Positions 1-7,829 of a DNA stretch of 64,000 nt are shown piece after piece. A program made the translations under genes and the position numbers. Under the pieces are notes generated by a model. That model was given only the letters and a program-made list of their open reading frames with translations, had not been told where the DNA came from and did no database searches. The first letter of the stretch is position 1; each line of letters opens with the position of its first letter. Source of the stretch: Curtobacterium pusillum (GTDB taxonomy: Bacteria > Actinomycetota > Actinomycetes > Actinomycetales > Microbacteriaceae); assembly GCA_002025645.1 (NCBI GenBank), contig CP018783.1, positions 3,224,001 to 3,288,000 of the forward strand, read 5' to 3'.

Positions 1-867
1 CGCGCTCACGGTGAGGGGGTCCGCGTCCGGGTTCGGTTCGAAGGTGCGTGGATGGGCCTCGCGCGTCCGGGGGTCGGGCGCGAGGAAACCGAGGAGCGGA
101 GCGGGCCAGAAGTCCGGCTGGTACGTCCGCCAGAAGTCGTACATGGCGGGGCGCTCGATGGTGTGGTCCTCGCCCTCGTGGTGCGACACCGCGAAGCAGA
201 ACGTGATGCCCTGCTGGTTGCCGGGTTCGGCGGCCTCGGGGGCGTGCGGCTCATCGTGTTCGCTGCGTGCCTCCGCCCCGACCACGTGCTCGACACCGGC
301 CATAGGCAGGAGATCGCCGGTCTCGGTGGCATCGAGGACGAACGCGCCGTCCAGCCGTGTCCGACGTCCGTCCGGGCTCTCGACGGTCACGTGGGTACAC
401 CGGTCGTCGTCGGTGCCCGCTGCGACCGGACGGTGCTCGAGGAGCACCGTCAGCCGTCCCGCGCTCCGGTACGGCTGGAGGAGCTCGTCGATGACGGCGA
501 CCGCGACCCGCGGCTCGTGGCACAGCTTGCTGACGCGACCCGCACCCGGGTTGAGGTCGGGCAGTGCCGCTGCCTCCTGTCGCAGCGGGTACGCGCGCCG
601 GTAGTGGTCGCGGATCCCGTTGCGGAGCGCGCGGTAGCTCGCGGTGACTCCGAACTGCTCGACCCAGGGGTGCTCGTCCGGTGGCACCGCCTGGCTTGTG
701 AGCTGGCCCCCGAGCCAGTCGGTCTCCTCGGTGAGGATCGCGGTGCGGCCCGCCCGGCAGACCGCGATCGCAGCGGCGACGCCCCCGAGGCCGCCGCCGA
801 TGATCACGACGTCGGCGCTGCACGTCGCATCGGACTCGGGTGGGCGGACGGAGGTGGAGCTGGACAT
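1..867 (-). CDS. FAD-dependent oxidoreductase, C-terminus cut by window edge
   Basis: The gene runs off the left edge with 289 codons visible. The start at 867 is preceded by AGGAG. Residues 20-33 hold a Rossmann FAD-binding loop (VVIIGGGLGGVAAA), followed by TDWLGGQLTSQ and, further on, LDATETGDLLPMAG. This is the pattern of the FAD-dependent oxidoreductase family PF12831, whose members often sit in polysaccharide-utilisation loci; their substrates are mostly unknown. No signal peptide is visible, so it is probably cytoplasmic. It lies 39 nt behind the LacI gene on the same strand and is likely co-transcribed with it. Sure of the family, not of the substrate. Confidence 0.85.
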   Translation of the reverse strand, partial: MSSSTSVRPPESDATCSADVVIIGGGLGGVAAAIAVCRAGRTAILTEETDWLGGQLTSQAVPPDEHPWVEQFGVTASYRALRNGIRDHYRRAYPLRQEAAALPDLNPGAGRVSKLCHEPRVAVAVIDELLQPYRSAGRLTVLLEHRPVAAGTDDDRCTHVTVESPDGRRTRLDGAFVLDATETGDLLPMAGVEHVVGAEARSEHDEPHAPEAAEPGNQQGITFCFAVSHHEGEDHTIERPAMYDFWRTYQPDFWPAPLLGFLAPDPRTREAHPRTFEPNPDADPLTVSA

Positions 868-906
868 GGTTCTCCTGAGGTGAGCGGGTCGGTCGGATCG
901 GAGGTG

Positions 907-1968
907 TCACGCCGCGGGCGCGGCGAGGGTCGCGCCGCCCACGAGCGTGCAGTCGAGGAGGATCTGCACCGGTGGAGGGGCCGACGCGCCCTCCGGGACG
1001 GGCGTACGACGTGCCTCCATGGCCTCGGTGAGCGCGCCGACGGCGCGAGCGCCGAGCTCGGCCCGCGGAGCGCGCAGCCGAGTGGCGTCGGCCGGACCAT
1101 CGGCGTTCCGGTTGTGTTCGCCGAGCACGATCACCGACACGTCGCCCGGGACCGCGGTGCCCGTCGCTGCCAGGTGCGCGAGCAGGTCGCGCGCATCGCT
1201 CGGGTCCTCGACGAAGAGCACGGTCGGACGGGAGGCCCGGATCACCTCCCACGCGTCGGTGATGCACCGACCTGTCGTCACCTCGGCCTCGGCGACGGTC
1301 ACACCGGCCTCGGCGGCGGCCGCGAGGATTCCGGCACGGCGGTCCCGGCTCGACTCGGCCGTCTGCGACAGCCGCAGGAGCGCGAGTCGCCGGTGACCGA
1401 GCTCGAGCGCCCGAACGGCCAGAGCGTGGGTCGCGGCGACGTAGTCGACCCCGATGTAGGGCACTCGGCCGTCGGCTGCCTCCCGTCGACCGATCGCGAT
1501 GAACGGGTACGCGGAACCGAGGAGGCGGTCGAGCTCGTTCGCGTCCATCTCGCGCCCGAGGAGGATGCACCCGTCGGCCAGGCGGAGACGGTTCGACTCG
1601 TGGAAGAGCCGCCGTCGTCCACCGATGACCGGTGTGCTCGTGAAGAGCAGCAGGTCAGCACCGATCCGTTCGGCGGCGCTCTCTATGCCGGTGAGCAGCG
1701 GCGTGTAGAAGTCCGACGTCCGGTCCGGGAACGCCGGTTCGTACGTGAAGACACCGATCAGTCCGGTGGCGGCGCCGACGAGGCTCCGCGCGACCGGGTT
1801 GGCCACGTAGGTGGTCTCCCGGATGACCTCGAGTACGCGATCGCGGGTCCGGGACGGGATGCGACGAACGGCGTCGGCCTTGCCGTTGAGGACCAGGGAC
1901 ACGGTCGACTGGCTGACACCGGCGATGTCGGCGATCATCCGCTGGGTGACGCGCGTGTTCGGGGGCAT
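907..1968 (-). CDS. LacI-family transcriptional repressor
   Basis: The protein has 353 residues. The N-terminal helix-turn-helix (ADIAGVSQSTVSLVLNG) with the hinge-helix region is followed by a periplasmic-binding-protein-like sensor domain. The reading frame is open up to an ATG at 2079, but the start at 1968 (MPPNTRVTQ) puts the HTH at its usual distance from the N-terminus, so I prefer it. It is transcribed divergently from the permease-lipoprotein-lyase operon and very probably represses it through the palindromes at 2157-2180. The ligand is probably a sugar released by the locus. A second palindrome at 2036-2045, just upstream of this gene, could serve autoregulation. Confidence 0.9.
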   Translation of the reverse strand: MPPNTRVTQRMIADIAGVSQSTVSLVLNGKADAVRRIPSRTRDRVLEVIRETTYVANPVARSLVGAATGLIGVFTYEPAFPDRTSDFYTPLLTGIESAAERIGADLLLFTSTPVIGGRRRLFHESNRLRLADGCILLGREMDANELDRLLGSAYPFIAIGRREAADGRVPYIGVDYVAATHALAVRALELGHRRLALLRLSQTAESSRDRRAGILAAAAEAGVTVAEAEVTTGRCITDAWEVIRASRPTVLFVEDPSDARDLLAHLAATGTAVPGDVSVIVLGEHNRNADGPADATRLRAPRAELGARAVGALTEAMEARRTPVPEGASAPPPVQILLDCTLVGGATLAAPAA

Positions 1969-2035
1969 GCGATCTGGAACTCCGGTCGTCTCGTCGTCGA
2001 GGTGATGCGTTCGACGGTAGAGCAAGAAATCTGCG

Positions 2036-2045
2036 CATACGTATG
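2036..2045. promoter_or_regulatory. Palindrome CATACGTATG upstream of lacI-type gene
   Basis: A perfect 10-bp palindrome sits 68 bp upstream of the LacI start. Two more complementary pairs lie outside it (2033-2034 with 2047-2048), giving a near-perfect 16-bp dyad. It may be an autoregulatory operator or part of the leftward promoter. Inference only. Confidence 0.35.
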
Positions 2046-2125
2046 AGCACAGGAAGTTCCAGCAAATCACTGGCCCCACCTCTGCCTCGTCGGGGGTCTT
2101 CGGGCCGGTCCGTGCCGATTGTTGC

Positions 2126-2180
2126 TCGACAAGCCGCGAGGCTCGTGCCTAATGTGTGGAAGCGCTTTCCAACGTTGGAA
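2126..2180 (+). promoter_or_regulatory. Promoter and LacI double operator of the lyase/ABC operon
   Basis: A -35-like TCGACA (2126-2131) and an 18-bp spacer lead to TAATGT (2150-2155), which fits the actinobacterial TANNNT -10. Just downstream, GGAAGCGCTTTCC (2158-2170, core AAGCGCTT) overlaps a perfect 14-bp palindrome TTCCAACGTTGGAA (2167-2180). Both have the central CG typical of LacI/CcpA operators and would cover the start of transcription. The divergent LacI gene is the obvious ligand. Confidence 0.65.
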
Positions 2181-2203
2181 GTGAGATGATCGAAGGAGAT
2201 CTC

Positions 2204-2248
2204 GTGAGCTGTTCGACCTCTGTCCCGAGTGTCGGGACCTCGGCGTGA
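2204..2248 (+). CDS. Possible 14-residue leader peptide coupled to the permease
   Basis: A GTG at 2204 stands 5 nt behind a strong Shine-Dalgarno sequence (AAGGAG, 2193-2198) and opens a short frame reading MSCSTSVPSVGTSA. Its stop codon overlaps the GTG start of the permease at 2245 in a GTGA. The permease itself has no good ribosome site, so the mini-ORF probably loads ribosomes by termination-reinitiation. The peptide resembles nothing I recognise; it may be a coupling device and not a functional product. Confidence 0.4.
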   Translation: MSCSTSVPSVGTSA

Positions 2249-3234
2249 CGGCCGTCACGACGGAGCCGTCCGCGCCGACGTCTGCCGCTGCCGCCGACGG
2301 CTCCCAGCGACCGCTCCGGCCTGCCCCGACCCTCTGGCAGCGTGCCCGGCGGGATCGGCTGGTGCTGCTGTTCGCCCTGCCCGGCATGGCGCTGATCCTG
2401 GCGTTCGCGTACTACCCACTGCTCGGGAACGTCATCGCGTTCAAGGACTACCAACCGTTCATCGGAATCCTGCAGAGCCCGTGGGTCGGGTTGCAGAACT
2501 TCTCCGTGCTCTTCGACGGGGACCCGTACTTCCTGGTCGCCCTGAAGAACACGCTCGTCGTGACCCTGCTGCAGGTGGTGTTCGTGTTCCCGGCGCCGAT
2601 CGTCCTCGCGCTCGTGGTGAACAGCGTCCTGTCCCCCCGTCTCAAGCAGTTCGTGCAGTCCGTGCTCTACCTGCCGCACTTCCTGTCCTGGGTGATCGTC
2701 GTCGCGATCTTCCAGCAGACCCTGGGCGGTTCAGGCCTCCTGAACAGCTTCTTCCGGTCCCATGGCATGGCCACGCTGGACATCATCGGCAACGCCGACC
2801 TCTTCAAGGCCCTCCTGACCTCGCAGGTGATCTGGAAGGACACGGGCTGGGCGATGATCCTCTTCCTCGCCGCACTTTCTCAGATCGACCAGAGCCTCTA
2901 CGAAGCCGCGAGCGTGGACGGAGCCAGCCGGCTGCGGCAGACCTGGCACGTCACACTTCCCGGCCTCCGGTCGATCATCATCCTGCTGTTCATCCTCAAG
3001 CTCGGAGACTCCCTCACCGTCGGGTTCGAGCAGATCATCCTGCAACAACAGGCGGTCGGTACGGCCGCAAGCGAGGTCCTCGACACCTACGTCTTCAACA
3101 ACGGCATCGTCGGCGGCGCCTGGGGAGTTTCAGCCGCCGTCGGCCTCGTGAAGGGCGTCGTGGGACTCGCGCTCGTCCTCGCCGCCAACAAGGTGGCGCA
3201 CATCTTCGGAGAACAAGGGGTGTACCAGGGATGA
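2245..3234 (+). CDS. ABC sugar transporter permease, LplB/CUT1 type
   Basis: The protein has 329 residues and about six membrane helices, with the cytoplasmic EAA loop YEAASVDGASRLRQTW near residue 220 that docks onto the ATPase. It resembles the LplB-type subfamily that works with large binding lipoproteins. The GTG start at 2245 overlaps the end of a mini-ORF. The second permease begins inside its stop codon (ATGA). No ATPase gene is in the operon, so a shared MsiK/UgpC-type ATPase must energise it. Substrate is probably an oligosaccharide from the polysaccharide attacked by the downstream lyase. Confidence 0.92.
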   Translation: MTAVTTEPSAPTSAAAADGSQRPLRPAPTLWQRARRDRLVLLFALPGMALILAFAYYPLLGNVIAFKDYQPFIGILQSPWVGLQNFSVLFDGDPYFLVALKNTLVVTLLQVVFVFPAPIVLALVVNSVLSPRLKQFVQSVLYLPHFLSWVIVVAIFQQTLGGSGLLNSFFRSHGMATLDIIGNADLFKALLTSQVIWKDTGWAMILFLAALSQIDQSLYEAASVDGASRLRQTWHVTLPGLRSIIILLFILKLGDSLTVGFEQIILQQQAVGTAASEVLDTYVFNNGIVGGAWGVSAAVGLVKGVVGLALVLAANKVAHIFGEQGVYQG

Positions 3235-4124
3235 CCACGACGAAGCACACCCTTTCCGGGCGGATCGGCGTCGGTGAACGGATCGCGAAGTTCCTCGTCC
3301 TCGGCGTCGCCTGCGCCGTCGTGATCGTGCCCTTCATCGGGATCGTGTCGACGAGCCTCGCGAGCCAGGAGGAGATCAACGCGGCCGGTGGTTTCGTCTT
3401 CCTGCCGCACTCGATCGACTGGACCGCCTACCGGTCGATCCTCACCGGAGGAGTCGTCGCGCGGTCCCTCGTGGTCAGCATCGGTGTCACGGCCGTCGGC
3501 ACGGTCCTGAGCCTCGGGGTCACCGCGATGCTCGCCTGGGCACTCAGTCGCCGCGGCACCGTCGGCAACAAGCCGATGCTCCTGCTCCTGCTGATCTCGA
3601 TGCTCTTCACCCCGGGCATCATCCCGACGTACCTCGCTGTGCACCAGTTCGGACTGCTCAACAGTCTGGCCGCGCTCATCGTCCCCACGATGGTCAGCGC
3701 CTTCAACGTCGTCGTGGTGCGGTCGTTCTTCGTGGCGCTGCCGGCGGAGATCATCGAGAGCGCGCGACTCGACGGTGCCAGTGAGTGGCAGTTGTTCCGC
3801 TCGATCGCCCTGCCGTTGTCGCGGTCCGTGCTCGCCGTGATCGGGTTGTTCTACGCCGTGAACTACTGGAATGCGTTCTTCAACGCGTTGCTCTACCTCA
3901 ACGACACGGCCAAGTGGCCCCTGCAACTGGTCCTCCGCACCTACGTGATCAACGGCGGACAACTCAGCTCGACGGACCTCGGTGCCGGCGCGGAAGCGCT
4001 GCCCGCGCAAGTGTCCATCCAGATGGCGATCCTCGTCATCTCCATCATCCCGATCCTCCTCGTGTACCCGTTCGTGCAGCGTCACTTCACCAAGGGCGTC
4101 CTGACCGGCGCGGTGAAGGGCTGA
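3231..4124 (+). CDS. ABC sugar transporter permease, YtcP/CUT1 type
   Basis: The protein has 297 residues with six predicted helices and the EAA loop SARLDGASEWQLFRSI. It pairs with the permease encoded just upstream (ATGA overlap at 3231) to form the membrane channel. The C-terminus ends in the usual TGAVKG of this permease type. The binding lipoprotein gene starts 26 nt downstream behind GGAAGGAAGAG. Substrate unknown; context suggests uronic-acid-rich oligosaccharides. Confidence 0.92.
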   Translation: MTTTKHTLSGRIGVGERIAKFLVLGVACAVVIVPFIGIVSTSLASQEEINAAGGFVFLPHSIDWTAYRSILTGGVVARSLVVSIGVTAVGTVLSLGVTAMLAWALSRRGTVGNKPMLLLLLISMLFTPGIIPTYLAVHQFGLLNSLAALIVPTMVSAFNVVVVRSFFVALPAEIIESARLDGASEWQLFRSIALPLSRSVLAVIGLFYAVNYWNAFFNALLYLNDTAKWPLQLVLRTYVINGGQLSSTDLGAGAEALPAQVSIQMAILVISIIPILLVYPFVQRHFTKGVLTGAVKG

Positions 4125-4150
4125 CGCCGCCCGGCGGAAGGAAGAGTCAC

Positions 4151-5797
4151 ATGTCGAACACCATCACACGACGGTCCGCACTGCTCGGCGGCGTCGGGCT
4201 CGGACTCGGCGTCCTCGGCGGCGGGCCCCTGCTCGCGGGCTGCAGCAGCACCGTGTCGAGCGATGCTGCGGCGAGTGCCGCCGCAGCGGCTGCACGCGAC
4301 GTCGCCCTGCCGGCGTACGTCCGCTACCGGGGAGTCGAACCCGACATCCCGGGCAACAACGAGGGGATCGCGGACGCGTTCTTCGCGTACCCTGCCTCCC
4401 CGGTCCGGGCCACGACGGGCCGACCCGGAGACGGTGACAGGATCACCGCGATGACGTCGCTCAACGGTCCGATCCCGCCGGGTGTCGCGGCAAACGCCTA
4501 CTGGCGGGACCTCAACCGGCGACTCGGCTCACCGCTCGCGATCACACCGACGCCGCTCCAGGACTACTCGCAGAAGTTCGCCACGACGATGGCGAGCGGG
4601 GATCTGCCGGATGTCTTCAACATGCTCAACGTCGTCACTCCGCAGCTGCCACAGATGCTCGAGGCGACAGCCGTCGACCTGACAGCGCACCTCAGCGGGG
4701 ACGCGGTGCGTGACTACCCGAACCTGGCCAACATCCCCACCGGGAGCTGGCAGGCGACGGTCTACTCGGGCAAGATCATGGCCGTCCCGATCCCTCGCGG
4801 GGTCACCCAGAGCGTCGGACTCTACTACCGCAAGGACCTCCTGCAGAAGCGAGGGATCACTTTCCGCCCGAGCAGCTTCGACGAGTTCTCAGACCTCTGC
4901 GGCGAGCTCACGGATGCGCGGCACAACACCTGGGCCCTCGCCGTCGCCCCGATCGACTACGTCAGGCAGATGCTCGGAGTCCCGAACAACTGGTCCTACC
5001 AGAACGGTCGACTGACGAGTGCGTACGAGCACGAGGGGCAGAAGGAAGCACTCGCCGCGGTGCGCCGGCTCATCGAGCGTGGCAGGGTCAACCCGGACGC
5101 GTTCAGCGGCTCGGCGCAGGACGCGAAGACACGGTTCGGCAACGGTCAGGCGATGTTCACGGTCGACACCCAGAGCGCCTGGAACGGGTACTTCATCGCC
5201 GCCGCCGGGATCAAGGGCTTCGACGTCGACATGGCGACGGTCCCGGCCTTCGACGGCAACGGAACCGGGCACCCGTGGATCGGCAACATGTCGCACTCGG
5301 TCGCGGCGATCGGCAAGCGTGCCGAACGTCGCATCGAGGCGGTGCTCCGCGTCCTGGACTACCTCGCGGCGCCGTTCGGCACCGAGGAGTACCGGTTCCT
5401 CAAGTACGGTGTCGAACACGTCGACTTCGAGCTCGATGGCACGGACCCGATCAAGACCGCGAAGGGCAACACCGAGGCCGTCATCGGGAGCGGGTACCTC
5501 GCGGACGGCCCGGTGGCCATCTACCAGGCAGGACTCCGCGAGGTCACCAAGACGCGGTACGCCGCGCAGACCAGGCTGTTCCCGACGGGTGTGAAGGACC
5601 CGACCAGCAACCTGTTCTCGGCCACGCAGTCCGGCAAGGGGAACTTCCTCACGACACGCATCACGTCCTTGCAGAACGACATCCTGCAAGGGCGGCAGCC
5701 GGTCTCCGCCTGGGACGATGGCGTCGCGTCGTGGCGGTCGGGCGGCGGTTCGCAGATCCGAGAAGAACTCCAGACGGTGCTGGAGGGGCGCTCGTGA
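4151..5797 (+). CDS. Extracellular solute-binding lipoprotein, LipO/LplA type
   Basis: With 548 residues this is one of the long CUT1 binding proteins, the type that partners LplB/YtcP permeases. The N-terminus combines a twin-arginine-like TRRSALLGG with a lipobox LLAGC (Cys31), so export could go through Tat before lipidation. It should capture the oligosaccharide at the outer face of the membrane. The stop overlaps the lyase start in a GTGA, so the two products are translationally coupled. Residues 40-50 are alanine-rich, probably a linker. Confidence 0.92.
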   Translation: MSNTITRRSALLGGVGLGLGVLGGGPLLAGCSSTVSSDAAASAAAAAARDVALPAYVRYRGVEPDIPGNNEGIADAFFAYPASPVRATTGRPGDGDRITAMTSLNGPIPPGVAANAYWRDLNRRLGSPLAITPTPLQDYSQKFATTMASGDLPDVFNMLNVVTPQLPQMLEATAVDLTAHLSGDAVRDYPNLANIPTGSWQATVYSGKIMAVPIPRGVTQSVGLYYRKDLLQKRGITFRPSSFDEFSDLCGELTDARHNTWALAVAPIDYVRQMLGVPNNWSYQNGRLTSAYEHEGQKEALAAVRRLIERGRVNPDAFSGSAQDAKTRFGNGQAMFTVDTQSAWNGYFIAAAGIKGFDVDMATVPAFDGNGTGHPWIGNMSHSVAAIGKRAERRIEAVLRVLDYLAAPFGTEEYRFLKYGVEHVDFELDGTDPIKTAKGNTEAVIGSGYLADGPVAIYQAGLREVTKTRYAAQTRLFPTGVKDPTSNLFSATQSGKGNFLTTRITSLQNDILQGRQPVSAWDDGVASWRSGGGSQIREELQTVLEGRS

Positions 5798-7710
5798 CGC
5801 TCGACGGACCCCCGACCCGGTCGGCGACCACGGTTCCGAGACCGTTCGAACCGGATTGGGATGCCGCCCTGTCCCGAGTCGTGACGGTCGACTGGGCCCG
5901 CGAGGTCCTCGTCCGCGTCCGGGAGGACTTCGAGCACTGGCACGGGGTGCTCCGCATCCCGGGTCCGGGCACGCGCAGCGAGTGGACGCACCACTTCTTC
6001 TGCCCGGTCGACGGTGCGCGCCTCACCTTCGACCCGGCATCGCCGTCGGTTCACGTGTGTCCTCGATGCGGTCGTGTCGCCACCGGCGACCTCGTGGACG
6101 GCGCGTGGCGCACCCACATGCACAACGCCGCGGCCGCCCAAGCCCAGCGAGCGGCGCTCCTCGTCCGTCTCGTCGGCGGTCCCGATGCGGACACTGCCCT
6201 CGCCGAACTGACCGGCATCCTCCACCACTACGCGTCGCAGTACGACGAGTACGAACCGCACGGCCAGAACGTCGGTCTCGGGCGGGTCACGCCCCAGAAC
6301 CTCGACGAATCGATCTGGGCGATCGCCCTGCTCCGCGCTGCGCGGTGGGCGGAGCCGGCGCTCTCGGGGCAAGCCCGTGCAGACGCGGCCCGGCTGGCCG
6401 CGAGCGTCGCCGGGTTCCTCGAACCGCAGCTCGGCATGGTCCACAACATCCACTGCTGGATCGTCGCTGCGCTCGCCGAGTGTGCTGCACGCACGGGCGA
6501 CACCGCACTGCTGGAGCGTGCCTGCTCGGGGCCGTTCGGCGCCGAGCAACAGATCCGCCAGGGCTTCCGGGCGGAAGGCCTGTGGTTCGAGGTCAGCGCC
6601 TTCTACCACTACTACACCGTGGCCGCGCTGCTGTCGTTCTGCGAAGCGGGCGGCGGGGACCTGCTCTCTCCGCAGGCGGTCAGTCGGCTCGCATCGGCGA
6701 TCTCGGAACCACCTCGTCTGGCCTACGCCGATGGCAGGCTCCCGGCGTACGGGGACTGCTGGCCGGACGTCCGGCTCGGCGACTTCGCCGCGGACGCCGC
6801 CGTCGCCGCGGCAGTGCTTCCCGGACACGAGATCGACGTCTCGCGCTACAGCGACGACGATCACGAGGGCACCGTCCAACTCTGGATCGGATCCCGGTGG
6901 GACGCCGGTCCGAGCCGACCGATGCGCGGCCGGCGTTCGGTGGCCGAACTCGTCTTCGGCGTCGGGGACGCGGTCCGCGTCACGACCCGACCGGAACGTC
7001 CAGCGTCGTTCCTGTGGCCGGACGTCGGCATCGCGGTGCTGTCGTCGGACATCGTCAGGCTGGCGATCCGGTTCGGCCCGGACAGCGGATGGCACGATCA
7101 CCACGACAAGCTCGGCGTCGACGTCGAGACCACGGAGGGCTGGCGGAGCCTCGATCTCGGGACGAGCGGGTACGGCGCGGACTTCACGGACTGGATGCGC
7201 TCGCCGGCCGCGCACGACATCGGCATCGTCCACGACGAAGAGCAGCCGCCGTTGACCGGGCGCCTCGAAGCGTGGAGCGAGACCCGCGTGGTCGCGTGCG
7301 CGCAGTGGGACGATCGACGGATCCGGCGCAGCCTCGAGCTCGAGCGGGACGGCTGGTCGGACGTCGTCGAGCTCAGCGCGGACACCCCCGGCGTGCTCAC
7401 GTGGGTGTTCCACGGGGACGGGCAGGTGCTCGCCGACGCCGTCCCCTCGTCCGGCATGAGCCTGGCACCGCTCCCGGGTCACGAGTGGCTCCGGGCGGTC
7501 CGGCTCGTCGGCGTGGTCGACGGCCGCGCTTCGGTCACGTGGGACGCTCCCGGGGCGCCGAGACTCGAGCTCGACGTACCCGCGGGGTTCACGGTCTCCG
7601 TGGCCGATGCCGACGGGAATCCGAGCGACCGGCCGCTCGGCGTCGTCGTGGTCCGTGGACACGCCGCGGCGGCGACCGTCCGGGCGCGGTTCACCCTGGT
7701 CCGCGGGTAG
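5794..7710 (+). CDS. Heparinase II/III-family polysaccharide lyase
   Basis: The protein has 638 residues. An alpha-barrel-like N-terminal half contains a CPVDG ... CPRCG zinc-ribbon-like pair (Cys70, Cys89, Cys92), common in heparinase II/III and oligoalginate-lyase relatives. The C-terminal half has the family signature WHDHHDKLG (residues 433-441). No signal peptide is present, so it probably acts in the cytoplasm on imported oligosaccharides, cleaving uronic-acid linkages by beta-elimination. It is the last gene of the operon and overlaps the lipoprotein stop by a GTGA. The exact glycan cannot be read from sequence. Confidence 0.8.
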   Translation: MTLDGPPTRSATTVPRPFEPDWDAALSRVVTVDWAREVLVRVREDFEHWHGVLRIPGPGTRSEWTHHFFCPVDGARLTFDPASPSVHVCPRCGRVATGDLVDGAWRTHMHNAAAAQAQRAALLVRLVGGPDADTALAELTGILHHYASQYDEYEPHGQNVGLGRVTPQNLDESIWAIALLRAARWAEPALSGQARADAARLAASVAGFLEPQLGMVHNIHCWIVAALAECAARTGDTALLERACSGPFGAEQQIRQGFRAEGLWFEVSAFYHYYTVAALLSFCEAGGGDLLSPQAVSRLASAISEPPRLAYADGRLPAYGDCWPDVRLGDFAADAAVAAAVLPGHEIDVSRYSDDDHEGTVQLWIGSRWDAGPSRPMRGRRSVAELVFGVGDAVRVTTRPERPASFLWPDVGIAVLSSDIVRLAIRFGPDSGWHDHHDKLGVDVETTEGWRSLDLGTSGYGADFTDWMRSPAAHDIGIVHDEEQPPLTGRLEAWSETRVVACAQWDDRRIRRSLELERDGWSDVVELSADTPGVLTWVFHGDGQVLADAVPSSGMSLAPLPGHEWLRAVRLVGVVDGRASVTWDAPGAPRLELDVPAGFTVSVADADGNPSDRPLGVVVVRGHAAAATVRARFTLVRG

Positions 7711-7724
7711 CGGCGCCGACCCTC

Positions 7725-7740
7725 GCCGTGCCTCCAGCCC
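7725..7740. repeat. Half-copy of the CTGGAGGC palindromic element
   Basis: GCCGTGCCTCCAGCCC lies 15 bp behind the lyase stop codon and matches one arm of the dispersed palindrome described at 9809. No opposite arm is found nearby. Confidence 0.6.
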
Positions 7741-7787
7741 CATGGATGTGTGCGCGCTGCGAGCGTGCCGAGGCCGGCGGTGCGAGG

Positions 7788-7829
7788 ATGAGCGGCGGCC
7801 GTCGCCCGGACGGCCGGAGACGGAAGTGA
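7788..7829 (+). CDS. Possible 13-residue leader ORF overlapping kup
   Basis: ATG 7788 opens a short frame reading MSGGRRPDGRRRK whose stop overlaps the GTG start of the potassium transporter in a GTGA. It has no strong ribosome site, unlike the mini-ORF at 2204. The peptide is strongly basic. It could be a coupling leader or chance. Confidence 0.25.
   Translation: MSGGRRPDGRRRK

Noticed and set aside
1969..2079. N-terminal extension of the first LacI protein to ATG 2079
   Set aside because: It adds 37 residues before the HTH, lacks a LacI-like sequence and crosses the palindrome at 2036.
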